Position numbers and translations under genes: made by a program. A stretch of 64,000 nt of DNA, from NCBI GenBank assembly GCA_029246505.1, contig JAQWNC010000012.1:57836-121835 (forward strand). Direction: 5' to 3'. This DNA comes from Arenicellaceae bacterium (GTDB lineage: Bacteria; Pseudomonadota; Gammaproteobacteria; Arenicellales; Arenicellaceae). The notes below the pieces were generated by a model, which worked only from the letters and a program-made list of their open reading frames with translations, was not told where the DNA came from and did no database searches. Below are positions 28,697-39,042 of the stretch, piece by piece; position 1 is the first letter of the stretch; each line of letters opens with the position of its first letter.

Positions 28697-29956
28697 TTAA
28701 TTGTCGGTGTTTGGGAGATTCAAATTAAATATTTCCTGTACAGCAGCTGCCAACGATGACTCTTCACTGTCACTTAGTGATTTGCTAGGCCGGTGCATAA
28801 TTTTGTTTCCTAGCGCGTAGGCAAATTGTTCAATAACTGCTTCGGGGTTATCGCCTCTAGCGATAAGTCGAAACGCTTTTTCGAGTTCAAATTCTGTAAG
28901 CTGATCGATATGGTCTCGTAAAGCACGGATTGTAGGTACTGAGTTTAAACTACCTAGCCATTCCATAAATTCAGCAGATTGAGAATCCACAATTTCCAGC
29001 GCCTCACTTGCTGCCTCGCGGCGTGACTCTATATTAGTCTCGATAATCTGCTTCAAATCATCGACGGTATATAAGAATACATTTTGCAACTCTTTAACCT
29101 GCTCTTCTATATCTCTTGGCACTGCGAGATCGACCATGAACATCGGTTTGTTTTTGCGGGTTTTTAGTGATGCTTCTACTAACCCCTTTCCGATGAGAGG
29201 CAGGGTGCTAGCGGTAGAAGAGATTAAAATATCACAATTGGATAAGCCTCCAGCTAATTCGTCCAAAGTGATTGCTCGGCCATTCAGTTCATTGGCTAAA
29301 CGTTCTCCGCGTTCTATTGTTCGGTTAGCGACTAATATATTTCGAACGCCTTTTTCTATTAAATGTTTGCCGACTAGTTCCATTGTCTCACCGGCTCCAA
29401 TCAGCATCACTGATTGATCTGCTAGTGAGTCGAAAATTTGACGTGCTAATAACACGGCTGCATATGCTACCGATACCGCATTGGTTCCGACCCCGGTGTT
29501 GGTGCGAATATTTTTGGCGACCGAAAAAGAGCTTTGGAACAGCCGGTTTAGTATTTTGCCAGTAGTGCCGAGCTTGTGGGCAGTTGCGAATGCCGACTTC
29601 ATTTGACCTAATATTTGCGATTCACCCAGAACCATTGAATCCAATCCAGACGCTACTCGGTAGGCGTGGCGAACAGCATCGCGATTAGGGTGAATGTATA
29701 AGTACTTGCTAATATCATCCTCGGGCCAATCGTGGTATTGACGAATCCATTCTTTTAGCGGGTCGGCATCCTGTGTGTCTTGACGACAATAAATTTCGGT
29801 ACGATTGCAAGTAGAAAGTAATGCTGCTTCTTTAATACCAGGTCGCGCTATCAGGTCTTGAAGGGCCTCTTCTAAATGGTCGGCTGTCACTGCAGCGCGC
29901 TCGCGTATCTCAATTGGCGCAGTCTCGTGATTAAAGCCTAGTGTAAGAATATGCAT
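28697..29956 (-). CDS. hemA: Glutamyl-tRNA reductase
   Basis: NADPH-dependent reduction of glutamyl-tRNA to glutamate-1-semialdehyde, the first committed step of C5-pathway tetrapyrrole synthesis. 419 residues. Seen: catalytic Cys50 in LLSTCNRTEIY, GESQILGQMKSAF, and the NADPH-binding LIGAGETMELVGKHL. With hemC-hemD elsewhere in the window it feeds the same pathway. The 169-bp upstream gap probably holds the promoter; no clear boxes identified. Confidence 0.97.
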   Translation of the reverse strand: MHILTLGFNHETAPIEIRERAAVTADHLEEALQDLIARPGIKEAALLSTCNRTEIYCRQDTQDADPLKEWIRQYHDWPEDDISKYLYIHPNRDAVRHAYRVASGLDSMVLGESQILGQMKSAFATAHKLGTTGKILNRLFQSSFSVAKNIRTNTGVGTNAVSVAYAAVLLARQIFDSLADQSVMLIGAGETMELVGKHLIEKGVRNILVANRTIERGERLANELNGRAITLDELAGGLSNCDILISSTASTLPLIGKGLVEASLKTRKNKPMFMVDLAVPRDIEEQVKELQNVFLYTVDDLKQIIETNIESRREAASEALEIVDSQSAEFMEWLGSLNSVPTIRALRDHIDQLTEFELEKAFRLIARGDNPEAVIEQFAYALGNKIMHRPSKSLSDSEESSLAAAVQEIFNLNLPNTDN

Positions 29957-30125
29957 TTCTTTTCTATCGAGCGATTAGTCTCTCGACTATGGCGGGCGGT
30001 GATTTATTGCTTCTTTGTGTGACTGTAAATTGAGGTGGTCAATCGCGCATTGTAACGTTTTAGAGACCGAGCGGTGCAGAAATCAATTACTAGAAAGCTT
30101 CAAATTAAAAATAATACGTTACCTT

Positions 30126-31712
30126 TTATGGGCTCTTAAGTTTCTCAAGGGCGGAGCTTTGTGTTTTTTTTAGCTTGCTTACTAAATTCCTACCCTTCGG
30201 GATGAGTTGCAACATAAACAGCAGGAGCAACAAAAGGACAACTCCCGAGACGCTAAATTGCTTTTGCAGACCAAAATTTACTGTCAAATAGAGTAGCTGC
30301 ATAGCAAGGCTCACTATTAGAATCAATGAAAGTGAAAGATATACTTTGGTGGCTGGGCTAGCGTCAGACAGCCTTAAAGAACGGTTACAAAATTCCTGCA
30401 CAATCAGAACTGCAAAACTACAGCTGCAGGCGAGCCACAAACTAAAGTCGGGTGTAAACATTACAGCTGCGACTATCGTGCCTCCCAATAACCACGGAGT
30501 AATGAAATTGGCGGGCTTGTTTGCCGAAGTTCGTGGTTTAAATATACCTAGGATTGTTTCTAGTTGTTTTATCGCTAGTTGAACAATACCCAATATAAGG
30601 CTCAAAATTATTACGTACTTTGATGCGTGCGTGAAAGCCTCATCTATTGGAAGCGCGCTAAGCATTTGTTCAATCGTGCTTAGGATGATTTTTTCCGGTG
30701 CAAAAGAAGCTGAATACAGGCCGCCAATTTGCACCGTGTTCATTAGTTCCTCACTAGGCGAGCTTATCAGCGGGACAGAAAATGAATTTACAAATGAAGC
30801 AGACATCGAGATTATGGCAATGATAATTACCATGCCGGTTATATAAACAAGCAAATGGCTACTTGTTATTGCGCTACTAATCGTTGAAAAATCGGCTTTG
30901 GATCTTCCTGACCGGTCGATTCCGGGTAGCAGGCCAGGGAGTAGTAGTGCCAAACAAATTAGCGGTAGAGCCGGCTCGCTGGGTGTGCTCAAAGCAGAGA
31001 ACTCTCCAGAGTACAGTAATCCTGCAGCAATAAGCGTGAGCACAACAATTAGAGCCCCCAAACCATTTAAAATGCCCAGCGTTGTTTTTGAAGCTAGATT
31101 CGGACTCAACGAAAACAGGCATACAAGTACGAAGCTCGATAGTAAAAGCTCAAATAGCCAAGTTTCTCCGCCCACAGTAAGTGATATGTTTGCACTTAGA
31201 CTCGCACCGCAGATCAGGCCTAAAATTAAAAGTGTTAGCGACATGTTGTTGGTATTGCGATTGAATACCATCAGCGTGAGAAATAGCAATGCAGCAGCAC
31301 CGATTTCCGGAAAAACTATAATCAAGCCAATAACGATTTTAATAAGAATAGATAAGCTGGCGAGCAGAAACAGGCCGTGAATTATTTTGTAACCCCAGCT
31401 ATTTGAGAGACCGTGGGTGTCAAAGCTGTCAAATCCATAATCTGATAGCGGCAATAGGAGGAGCCCAAATATGAACGTGATCAGCAGCCAACTTACCGCG
31501 GAGCCCCAGACCCAACTACTCAAAATGTTGGCACTAATAAGCGTAAATACGAGCGGCATTTTACCAAATGTACGTAGGGTTTCGACGCTCCAGAAGCTTA
31601 CGGGCCATACGCTAATTTGCGTTTGCGTGGTTTTGTGCAGGGTAGGTAATAGAGTGACTGCACCAAACAGTGCGAGTACGGTAAACGAAATAATTAACCA
31701 CACGCTATTCAT
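30126..31712 (-). CDS. Unrecognised polytopic membrane protein
   Basis: 528 residues, almost entirely hydrophobic, with roughly 13 or 14 membrane helices and a short basic C-terminal tail (SKLKKTQSSALEKLKSP). Rich in Leu, Ser and Ile. I find no transporter signature, no conserved charged residues inside helices that would mark an antiporter or NADH-dehydrogenase subunit, and no cofactor motif. It is placed between hemA and the TPR lipoprotein, which are direct neighbours in related genomes. It is read away from the lipoprotein gene. A family cannot be assigned. Confidence 0.6.
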   Translation of the reverse strand: MNSVWLIISFTVLALFGAVTLLPTLHKTTQTQISVWPVSFWSVETLRTFGKMPLVFTLISANILSSWVWGSAVSWLLITFIFGLLLLPLSDYGFDSFDTHGLSNSWGYKIIHGLFLLASLSILIKIVIGLIIVFPEIGAAALLFLTLMVFNRNTNNMSLTLLILGLICGASLSANISLTVGGETWLFELLLSSFVLVCLFSLSPNLASKTTLGILNGLGALIVVLTLIAAGLLYSGEFSALSTPSEPALPLICLALLLPGLLPGIDRSGRSKADFSTISSAITSSHLLVYITGMVIIIAIISMSASFVNSFSVPLISSPSEELMNTVQIGGLYSASFAPEKIILSTIEQMLSALPIDEAFTHASKYVIILSLILGIVQLAIKQLETILGIFKPRTSANKPANFITPWLLGGTIVAAVMFTPDFSLWLACSCSFAVLIVQEFCNRSLRLSDASPATKVYLSLSLILIVSLAMQLLYLTVNFGLQKQFSVSGVVLLLLLLFMLQLIPKGRNLVSKLKKTQSSALEKLKSP

Positions 31713-31968
31713 ATACGTAAGTTTTGCTGTCTGTTTGGAGTAAGTGGATTGAGGTAGTATCGCTTAATACTAACTGTATCGTAAGTCTCTTCTTATTAGG
31801 ACGGTCTATAATAGTCTGGCCAGTAAGGGCCGGAGATTTTATAATTCTAGCGATTGTGGTTTGTAGGGTTATCCAAAAACTAACATTTAGGACAAGTGCT
31901 TGCACATGAATTGCGTACAAAAGATTAACGAGAAATTTAACTCGGGCTTTAATCAAGGAGTCTGTAAA

Positions 31969-33726
31969 TTGCGACACATCGGTTTGCTTTTACTCATAAT
32001 GCTCTTAGTGGGATGCGTTGCCGCACCGTTGAATCCGTCAGCAGATACGAGTGTTATTGACCAAACTACGACAGAGGGTGTGGCCGACGAAGAAGTGGAG
32101 GTTCTCGTTGAGGAGGACCTAAATGTGCCAAATTTGGCGCTGGACAGCGATTCTCTTTACAACATTTTGCTATCAGATATAGCACTGCACTATGGGCATA
32201 CCGACATAGGCCTCGAGGCTGCAATTGTTGTTGCGAAATCCAGCCAGGATTATCGACTGGTACGTAAAGCCACAGCCCTGGCTCTTCAGTTAGGTAAGTT
32301 CGACGAGTCAGCCGAAGCCGCGAAGCTGTGGTCTGAGTTGACCCCAGATGATCAGGAACCGAAACAGGTGCTAGTAATTGCATTGACTGCTGCCGGGGCA
32401 CAGCAACGAGCATTTGCTGCTGCTGTGGAGCTGATCGAGCTGCAAGATGATGTTGAGTACGGAGTTAGAGTCGTAGCGGGTTTGATGCGTCGCCAAAGAA
32501 ATGTGGAAGCTGCGATTCGTTTGTTGCAAGATATACGGGATATGTGGCCGGAACTGCCGCAAAGCCATATGAGCCTTTCCTATGTGGCTCGTACATACGG
32601 GGAAGAAGAGCTTGCTCGTGAGGCTCTAGAGACCGCTTTGGAGATAGACCCGAATTGGGATGAGGCCGCGGGAGCGAAAGTAGATGATTTGGCTCGTAAA
32701 GGGGAAATATCAATAGCGGAAGAATTTATCACTCAGTACCTTATTGATAATCCAGAATCTCACCTCATGCGAGTTCGTTTTTCTAGACTACTCGCTAGTG
32801 AGGAAAAGTTTGATTCTGCTTGGCAGCAGTTAGGTTCGGTACTTAAAAGTAAGGAAGTTGACGCCCCTACATTATATTTTGCGGCGATTTTGGCGGGGGA
32901 AGTAGATCAAGACCGGCGAGTGACTGGCTATTTGGAGCGAGCAATCGAATTAGACAGTAGTTTTGATCGTGCTCGCATGTACTTGGCTGCGCGTTATTCA
33001 GCCGAGGAGGACTTTGAAGCGGCTTTTGATCAATACCAGCAAGTAAATGATGCATTGTTGAGCGAAGATGCAATGATTCAAATGGTGCTGGTTACCGAAG
33101 AGACTCAGGGTACTGATGAGGCGCTTAGCTTTCTTGAGCGTATGGATATTCAAAGTCAGTCACAGTATTTGAAATATGTGCTTACTCGACACGAGTTGCT
33201 AGTTCGCGATCGTCGATTGGATGAAGCCTATGGCTTTATGAATGATGCGCTGCAGGATATCCCTGACAGTCGAGAATTGTTATATGCGCGCGGTTTAGTC
33301 GCTGCTGAACTTAAATTAGTCGATGTAATGGAGTCTGATTTTAAGTCGCTAATTGCTATTGATCCGGAAAATGCCAGTGCATTAAATGCGCTAGGCTATA
33401 CGCTTGCCGATCAAACCGATCGTCTGGAAGAGGCGCGAGGACTGATCGGTAGAGCCTTGGCATTACGACCCGAAGATCCGTATATTATGGATAGCATGGG
33501 CTGGGTAGAGTATCGAATGGGGCAGCTAGATTCGGCAAAAGAACTGCTGTCGGACGCGTATTTAGTGAATGGCGATGTTGAAATCGCAGCGCATTTGGGT
33601 GAGGTTTTATGGGAGTTGGGCGAGGTAGAAAATGCGCGTTCAGTCTGGTCGGAGGCCACTGAGGTGAATGCTGATAATCCAATTTTATTGGAAACATTGC
33701 AGCGTTATCCTTTAAGCGCTGACTGA
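31969..33726 (+). CDS. TPR-repeat lipoprotein upstream of lolB
   Basis: About 585 residues. A TTG at 31969 with AAGGAG eight bases upstream gives a perfect lipoprotein signal, RHIGLLLLIMLLVGC (Cys16), so I prefer it to the ATG at 31900. The rest is a long array of tetratricopeptide-like helical repeats; the last ones (NASALNALGYTLADQTDRLE, DPYIMDSMGWVEYRMGQLDS) are canonical. Orthologues precede lolB in Pseudomonas-type genomes. Probably an outer-membrane scaffold in the periplasm; partner unknown. 22 bp before lolB. Confidence 0.88.
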   Translation: MRHIGLLLLIMLLVGCVAAPLNPSADTSVIDQTTTEGVADEEVEVLVEEDLNVPNLALDSDSLYNILLSDIALHYGHTDIGLEAAIVVAKSSQDYRLVRKATALALQLGKFDESAEAAKLWSELTPDDQEPKQVLVIALTAAGAQQRAFAAAVELIELQDDVEYGVRVVAGLMRRQRNVEAAIRLLQDIRDMWPELPQSHMSLSYVARTYGEEELAREALETALEIDPNWDEAAGAKVDDLARKGEISIAEEFITQYLIDNPESHLMRVRFSRLLASEEKFDSAWQQLGSVLKSKEVDAPTLYFAAILAGEVDQDRRVTGYLERAIELDSSFDRARMYLAARYSAEEDFEAAFDQYQQVNDALLSEDAMIQMVLVTEETQGTDEALSFLERMDIQSQSQYLKYVLTRHELLVRDRRLDEAYGFMNDALQDIPDSRELLYARGLVAAELKLVDVMESDFKSLIAIDPENASALNALGYTLADQTDRLEEARGLIGRALALRPEDPYIMDSMGWVEYRMGQLDSAKELLSDAYLVNGDVEIAAHLGEVLWELGEVENARSVWSEATEVNADNPILLETLQRYPLSAD

Positions 33727-33748
33727 TCGATGGTAGGGCGGTAAATTA

Positions 33749-34375
33749 ATGCACTTATTTGTGCGGTCGATAGGATGGTTATTGATCACTTGTGTACTTA
33801 GCTCTTGTGCATCAACTGCTAAGGTTGCATCGGATGTCCGTGATTTTGAAAGTGATAGAGCCTGGTTTGGGCCGTCCGAACTAAAGTTAAGCGCAATAGA
33901 TGGCTGGGCAATGCGAGGTAGGATTGCAGTTCGCTTTGATGATGTAGGTGAAACTGGCAATATAAACTGGAACAAGAGTATTCCTGAACAGTCTATAAGG
34001 ATCAGTGGCCCGTTGGGGGTTGGGGTTGTTTTGTTAACTGTCGATGCCTTGGGTGCTGAGATTACTGACCGAAAAGGTAACAATAGCCAAGCTGCAAGCG
34101 CGCAAGAATTATTACTGGATACTACCGGTTGGATTGTGCCGGTAGATAATCTTACCTACTGGCTGCAGGGCTTACCTGGACCTGATGGGCCAATTGAATA
34201 TCGAATTGATGATAATAATCAGTTGGCCGAATTACGCCAAGCCGGTTGGTATATCGAGTTTAGTGGGTATAAGGAATTTGATGGTTACGTGCTTCCAGCA
34301 AAATTAACCGCACGCGAAGGCGGGTCAGATAAAACCCGAGTCCGCCTGGTAATCAGTAGATGGGAATGGCTTTAA
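33749..34375 (+). CDS. lolB: Outer-membrane lipoprotein receptor LolB
   Basis: 208 residues. Lipobox LSSC (Cys20). The protein accepts lipoproteins from LolA and inserts them in the outer membrane. The conserved start of the mature domain, WAMRGRIAVRFD, and LLLDTTGWIVPVDNLTYWL are recognisable. Its TAA shares one base with the ispE ATG. Neighbour order TPR lipoprotein-lolB-ispE is standard. Confidence 0.94.
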   Translation: MHLFVRSIGWLLITCVLSSCASTAKVASDVRDFESDRAWFGPSELKLSAIDGWAMRGRIAVRFDDVGETGNINWNKSIPEQSIRISGPLGVGVVLLTVDALGAEITDRKGNNSQAASAQELLLDTTGWIVPVDNLTYWLQGLPGPDGPIEYRIDDNNQLAELRQAGWYIEFSGYKEFDGYVLPAKLTAREGGSDKTRVRLVISRWEWL

Positions 34376-35211
34376 TGGCTGCTACGCGTTGGTTGGCACC
34401 TGCCAAGTTAAATTTATTTCTCCATATTACCGGTCGGCGGGCGAATGGATATCATGAGTTGCAGACTGTTTTCCAGCTGTTGGATTTTTATGATGAGCTT
34501 AGTTTCAAGATTCGAAATGATGGCGCGATAAATCGATCTGGCAATCGCTACGGTATATCTGATGATGATGAGTTATGTTGTAAGGCTGCACATTTGTTGC
34601 AAAAGCGAGCGAATAGCAATTTGGGTGTGACAATTTCAATAAATAAGCAAATTCCGATGGGCGGCGGTCTCGGCGGCGGCAGCTCAAATGCAGCGACAAC
34701 ATTGATTGCACTGAACAGACTTTGGGAGCTTGATTTTCCTCTACTCGAGCTGGCTGAAATAGGTTTGAAATTGGGCGCGGATGTACCGATTTTCGTGAGA
34801 GGAGAGTCTGCATGGGCGGAAGGCATTGGTGAAAAATTAACCCCAATAAAGCTATCGGAACGTTGGTTTTTGATCCTGACACCAAAGGTACACGTTTCAA
34901 CTAAAAAAGTGTTTGCACATAAGTATTTGACACGTGACACCCCTGCAATCACAATACGCGACTTTCGTGCAGGGCTGGCTGAAAATCAGCTCGAAACAGT
35001 GGTTCGAGAGAGCTACCCAGAAGTTTCTAAGGCATTGAATATATTGGGAAAATTTGGAATCGCGCGCATGACGGGTACGGGTGCTTCGGTGTTTCTTGCC
35101 TGTAATGATGAATACGCGGCTCAGCAAGTATTAGCGCAATGTCCATCAGAGATGTCTGGATTTATTGCCAAAGGCATTCAAAAGCATCCATTACGGTGTG
35201 GTGTTCAGTAG
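34375..35211 (+). CDS. ispE: 4-diphosphocytidyl-2-C-methyl-D-erythritol kinase
   Basis: GHMP kinase of the MEP isoprenoid pathway. About 278 residues from ATG 34375, which overlaps the lolB TAA by one base (TAATG); an ATG at 34360 is also in frame. Seen: PAKLNLFLHITGRRANGYH at the N-terminus with the conserved Lys11, and the ATP-binding MGGGLGGGSSNAA loop (about 95-107). C-terminal GTGASVF motif present. Confidence 0.96.
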   Translation: MAATRWLAPAKLNLFLHITGRRANGYHELQTVFQLLDFYDELSFKIRNDGAINRSGNRYGISDDDELCCKAAHLLQKRANSNLGVTISINKQIPMGGGLGGGSSNAATTLIALNRLWELDFPLLELAEIGLKLGADVPIFVRGESAWAEGIGEKLTPIKLSERWFLILTPKVHVSTKKVFAHKYLTRDTPAITIRDFRAGLAENQLETVVRESYPEVSKALNILGKFGIARMTGTGASVFLACNDEYAAQQVLAQCPSEMSGFIAKGIQKHPLRCGVQ

Positions 35212-35215
35212 AAAG

Positions 35216-35234
35216 TTAAGATTTTAAATCTTAA
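35216..35234. promoter_or_regulatory. Perfect 9-bp inverted repeat after ispE
   Basis: TTAAGATTT and AAATCTTAA flank a single T. It lies 5 bp after the ispE stop and about 55 bp before tRNA-Gln. It lacks a GC stem and T-run, so it is not a convincing terminator; it could be an operator for the tRNA-prs unit, or chance in AT-rich DNA. Confidence 0.35.
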
Positions 35235-35288
35235 TTGCCGATGTGATTGCTGACGGTGCTGGAGCGGTTTTTTGAGAGTTGTTAATAA

Positions 35289-35364
35289 TGGGGTGTGGCC
35301 AAGTGGTAAGGCACTAGATTTTGATTCTAGCATTGCGCAGGTTCGAGTCCTGCCACCCCAGCCA
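35289..35364 (+). tRNA. tRNA-Gln (anticodon TTG)
   Basis: 76 nt including encoded CCA. Acceptor arms TGGGGTG and CACCCCA pair perfectly; the anticodon loop reads TTTTGAT with anticodon TTG; T-loop GTTCGAGTC is standard. Located between ispE and prs, the same place as in Pseudomonas-type genomes. Confidence 0.97.
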
Positions 35365-35385
35365 ATTTAGTTGAGAGGATTAGAT

Positions 35386-36339
35386 ATGTCAGTTGAGAAT
35401 CTGGCGTTGTTTAGTGGAAGTGCCAATCCAGAATTGGCTGCAAAGGTAGCGCGCTATCTGCAAGTTCCTCTCGGCAAGGCGACCGTTGATCGATTTAGCG
35501 ATGGCGAGGTCATGATCGAGCTGCAGGAACATGTGCGTGGTAAGGATATTTTCATTCTACAATCTACGTCGGCTCCTGCAAATGATCATTTGATGGAGCT
35601 GTTGATAATGATTGATGCATTGCGTCGATCATCAGCAGGTCGTATCACAGCGGTTGTGCCTTATTTTGGTTACGCTCGCCAGGATCGTCGTCCGCGTACT
35701 GCGCGGGTGGCTATTAGCGCTAAATTAGTCGCGAAGATGATAAGTGAGGCGGGAGCGAACCAGGTAATGACTATGGATCTGCATGAAGATCAGATTCAAG
35801 GTTTTTTTGACATCCCGACTGATAATATTTATGCGTCACCGGTACTGTTAGGTGATTTATGGAAGTTGAAGAGAGATCAGAATTTGCTTGTGGTGTCGCC
35901 TGATGTGGGCGGCGTGGTTCGTGCCAGAGCATTGGCCAAACAATTGGAAGTAGATTTGGCGATCATCGATAAAAGGCGTCCCAAGGCAAATGTTGCCAAG
36001 GTGATGAATATTATCGGTGATGTAGAAGGTAGAAGTTGCGTATTGATGGATGACATGGTCGATACCGCTAATACTTTGTGTCATGCGGCTGCGGCGTTGA
36101 AAGAAAATGGCGCAACGCGTGTTTCTGCGTATTGCACGCATCCGGTGTTATCGGGTGGCGCAGTGGATAGGGTTGCCGCATCAGAGCTGGACGAAATCGT
36201 AGTAACCGATACGATTCCGCTTAGTGCTGAGGCTGAGGCTTGTAAAAAGATTCGCCAGGTGTCGATATCTGACTTGTTAGGTGAGTCAGTACGCCGAGTA
36301 GCAGCGGACGATTCTGTGAGTTCATTATTCGTCGAGTAA
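35386..36339 (+). CDS. prs: Ribose-phosphate pyrophosphokinase
   Basis: Makes PRPP from ribose-5-phosphate and ATP. 317 residues from ATG 35386, which has GAGAGG seven bases upstream; an in-frame TTG at 35371 is less likely. Seen: [27 protein letters not shown], and the PRPP-binding loop [12 protein letters not shown]. Twenty-one bases after tRNA-Gln. Confidence 0.96.
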   Translation: MSVENLALFSGSANPELAAKVARYLQVPLGKATVDRFSDGEVMIELQEHVRGKDIFILQSTSAPANDHLMELLIMIDALRRSSAGRITAVVPYFGYARQDRRPRTARVAISAKLVAKMISEAGANQVMTMDLHEDQIQGFFDIPTDNIYASPVLLGDLWKLKRDQNLLVVSPDVGGVVRARALAKQLEVDLAIIDKRRPKANVAKVMNIIGDVEGRSCVLMDDMVDTANTLCHAAAALKENGATRVSAYCTHPVLSGGAVDRVAASELDEIVVTDTIPLSAEAEACKKIRQVSISDLLGESVRRVAADDSVSSLFVE

Positions 36340-36429
36340 AATCGTCGAATAGATAGAGCTAAGCAGTCGTCTAACAGATGAATTGGGTAAAAATGAGAGT
36401 AAAGAGATAAATCTCGCTGGAGTAATAAA

Positions 36430-37152
36430 ATGAGTAGTAATTTTGTAGTTGAAGCAGAATATCGTGAAGGTAAAGGGACTGCCGATAGTCGTCGATTGCG
36501 GCATAACGATAAGGTGCCTGCGGTATTGTATGGCGCTGGTAAAGAAAATGGCAATTTACTACTGGATCATAACAAGTTGATGCACCATTTGGAGGTAGAG
36601 GCATTCACCTCTGCTGTGCTTGAAATCAAAACGGATAAGGGAACCGATCAAGCCATCGTACGTGATGTCCAATATCATCCTTATAAACCACGGGTTCTCC
36701 ATGTTGATTTCCAACGGGTGAGCGCAACGGAGAAATTCAACACAACTGTACCGGTCCATATGACTGGCACCGATGTGGCTCCAGGTGTAGTTACTGATAA
36801 AGGTATTCCTAGTACATTGATTGCTGACGTTGACATAATCTGTTTACCGGCCAATCTACCGGAATACCTAGAGGCGGATATGTCTGAGTTAGAGTTAGGT
36901 GGTTCAATTCATTTGAGTCAGTTAATCTTGCCTAAGGGTGTCGAGATCGTTTCCCTTAATAGCGGTGGCGATGATTTGGCGGTTGCTACTATTCTTGCAC
37001 CGAAACGACAAGGCGAAGGCCTTGCGGCAGAAGCTGAAGCTGAAGCTGCAGCAACGGTTGATGATGCAGAAGTAATCGATGAAGTGAGTTCTGACGAAGT
37101 AGAAGCCGATGGTGAGTCGCCTGCAGGTGATAAGGCTCCAGAAGAAGGGTAA
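36430..37152 (+). CDS. rplY: 50S ribosomal protein L25/general stress protein Ctc
   Basis: 240 residues, the long CTC form: an N-terminal L25 domain that binds 5S rRNA, a C-terminal TL5-type beta domain, and an acidic Ala/Glu-rich tail (about the last 40 residues). Four bases before pth. Ribosome site GGAG precedes the ATG. Confidence 0.95.
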   Translation: MSSNFVVEAEYREGKGTADSRRLRHNDKVPAVLYGAGKENGNLLLDHNKLMHHLEVEAFTSAVLEIKTDKGTDQAIVRDVQYHPYKPRVLHVDFQRVSATEKFNTTVPVHMTGTDVAPGVVTDKGIPSTLIADVDIICLPANLPEYLEADMSELELGGSIHLSQLILPKGVEIVSLNSGGDDLAVATILAPKRQGEGLAAEAEAEAAATVDDAEVIDEVSSDEVEADGESPAGDKAPEEG

Positions 37153-37155
37153 ATT

Positions 37156-37749
37156 ATGCCCAATTCGATCAAACTGATCGTTGGACTGGGTAATCCCGGC
37201 GCCAAATACGCAGAAACCCGGCATAACGCCGGGTTTCTATTTTTGGATGCTGTGTGCCGAAAATCTGGATTGATACTGGCAGCTGAGCGGCATGCGAATG
37301 CCGAGTCGGCTCCACTCGAAGGTGGACTGATAGGGAATTCTAGCCGTTGTATGCTGTTGGCGCCACAGACCTTCATGAATTTAAGTGGCGATGCAGTACA
37401 AAGTGTCATGTCTTATTATAAAATAGGCATGGACGAAGTATTGGTTGTGCATGACGAGCTTGACTTGTCGCCGGGAATAGCGCGCCTAAAGCAAGGTGGC
37501 GGGCATGGCGGGCATAATGGGCTGCGGGATATTATCAATAAATGCGGTGAAGATTTCTACCGCTTGCGACTAGGTGTCGGTCATCCAGGTAGACCGGAGC
37601 TGGTTAATCCGTATCTTACGCACCAGCGTATTCCGCGTGCCGAAATGGATTTACTAGACCGCGCTATTAAAGATTCGTTAGATCAATTGTCACTAATATT
37701 AGCGGGAGATTTAGAGCCTGCGATGAATAGCTTGCATACAGAAAGCTAG
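37156..37749 (+). CDS. pth: Peptidyl-tRNA hydrolase
   Basis: Releases peptides from peptidyl-tRNA. 197 residues. Seen: GLGNPGAKYAETRHNAGF with catalytic His23, MNLSGDAVQ, VVHDELDL with the catalytic Asp, and GGHGGHNGLRDI. Normal length and neighbours (rplY upstream, ychF downstream). Confidence 0.97.
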   Translation: MPNSIKLIVGLGNPGAKYAETRHNAGFLFLDAVCRKSGLILAAERHANAESAPLEGGLIGNSSRCMLLAPQTFMNLSGDAVQSVMSYYKIGMDEVLVVHDELDLSPGIARLKQGGGHGGHNGLRDIINKCGEDFYRLRLGVGHPGRPELVNPYLTHQRIPRAEMDLLDRAIKDSLDQLSLILAGDLEPAMNSLHTES

Positions 37750-37776
37750 TCGATAGAACGACCTGAGAGACCGGTA

Positions 37777-38868
37777 ATGGGATTTAAATGTGGAATTGTT
37801 GGATTGCCTAATGTGGGTAAATCAACGCTATTTAATGCGCTTACAAATTCGGGTATTCAGGCAGAAAACTACCCTTTTTGTACGATAGAGCCGAATGTGG
37901 GTATTGTCGAAGTGCCCGACCCCAGGCTAGACCGTTTGGTGGAATTAGTTAAGCCTCAGAAAACCATCCCCACGACAATGGAATTTGTAGATATTGCTGG
38001 CTTGGTTGCCGGCGCTTCGAAAGGCGAAGGTCTGGGTAACCAATTTCTGGCAAACATTCGTGAAACCGATGCAATTGCACATGTCGTACGATGTTTTGTT
38101 GATGAAAATGTCACCCACGTTTCCGGTAAAGTGGACCCCGCTTCAGATATTGACGTTATACATACTGAGCTTGCTTTGGCCGATTTGGAGACCGTTGAAA
38201 AAGCGGCTGTGCGGGCTCAGAAAAATGCTAAAGCAGGCGGCAAGGAATTACTCGCGCAAAGTACGTTCCTGGAAAAACTAAGGGCGCATTTGGATGTCGG
38301 TGCCCCAGTAAGGGTAATGAGCCTTTCCGAAGATGAGCAAGTAATACTTAAGCCAATGTGTTTACTCACTGCCAAGCCAACCATGTATATCGCCAATGTC
38401 GATGTCAGCGGTACGGAAGATATCCTTTATGTTGCTGCTGTTGAGCAAATTGCCAAGCAGGAAGGCGCTATTGTAGTGGTGATATGTGCGGCAATTGAGG
38501 CAGAACTTTCAGAATTGGACCCCGAAGATAAACTCGCTTTTCTGGAAGATCTCGGGCAACAGGAAGCAGGCTTGAATCGCGTTATTCGTGCTGGCTATGA
38601 GTTGTTAGGATTGCAGACCTATTTAACAATAGGGCCAAAGGAAGGTCGTGCCTGGACGATTAGAAAAGGTAGTACAGCACCGCAAGCTGCTGGTGTAATT
38701 CATACGGACTTTGAGCGAGGCTTTATTCGAGCTGAGATTATTTCGTTTACTGACTACGATAACTACCAAACCGAGCAAGCCGTAAAGGAGGCTGGCAAAC
38801 TGCGACTAGAAGGCAAGGAATATGTTATGCAAGATGGCGACGTGGTGCACTTTCGATTTAACGTTTAA
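37777..38868 (+). CDS. ychF: Redox-regulated ATPase YchF
   Basis: 363-residue Obg-family P-loop protein that prefers ATP. Seen: [12 protein letters not shown] (9-20), [20 protein letters not shown] (switch II), and a C-terminal TGS domain ending [15 protein letters not shown]. Last gene of the conserved block that starts at the TPR lipoprotein; the next 170 bp are non-coding. Confidence 0.97.
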   Translation: MGFKCGIVGLPNVGKSTLFNALTNSGIQAENYPFCTIEPNVGIVEVPDPRLDRLVELVKPQKTIPTTMEFVDIAGLVAGASKGEGLGNQFLANIRETDAIAHVVRCFVDENVTHVSGKVDPASDIDVIHTELALADLETVEKAAVRAQKNAKAGGKELLAQSTFLEKLRAHLDVGAPVRVMSLSEDEQVILKPMCLLTAKPTMYIANVDVSGTEDILYVAAVEQIAKQEGAIVVVICAAIEAELSELDPEDKLAFLEDLGQQEAGLNRVIRAGYELLGLQTYLTIGPKEGRAWTIRKGSTAPQAAGVIHTDFERGFIRAEIISFTDYDNYQTEQAVKEAGKLRLEGKEYVMQDGDVVHFRFNV

Positions 38869-39042
38869 ATTTTACCGCCTAATAGTTCACTGCATATTCA
38901 GGCCTGATCCCCTAGCCTACCGTTTTAGTCAAATCAGTATCAATTAGCGACGCTAGCTTACCCTTCAGGTATGCGTCGTACTATTTGATGTATTTCTGCC
39001 TTAGTGTATGATGCTCGCACCTAATCTAAATTATTCGATTTA

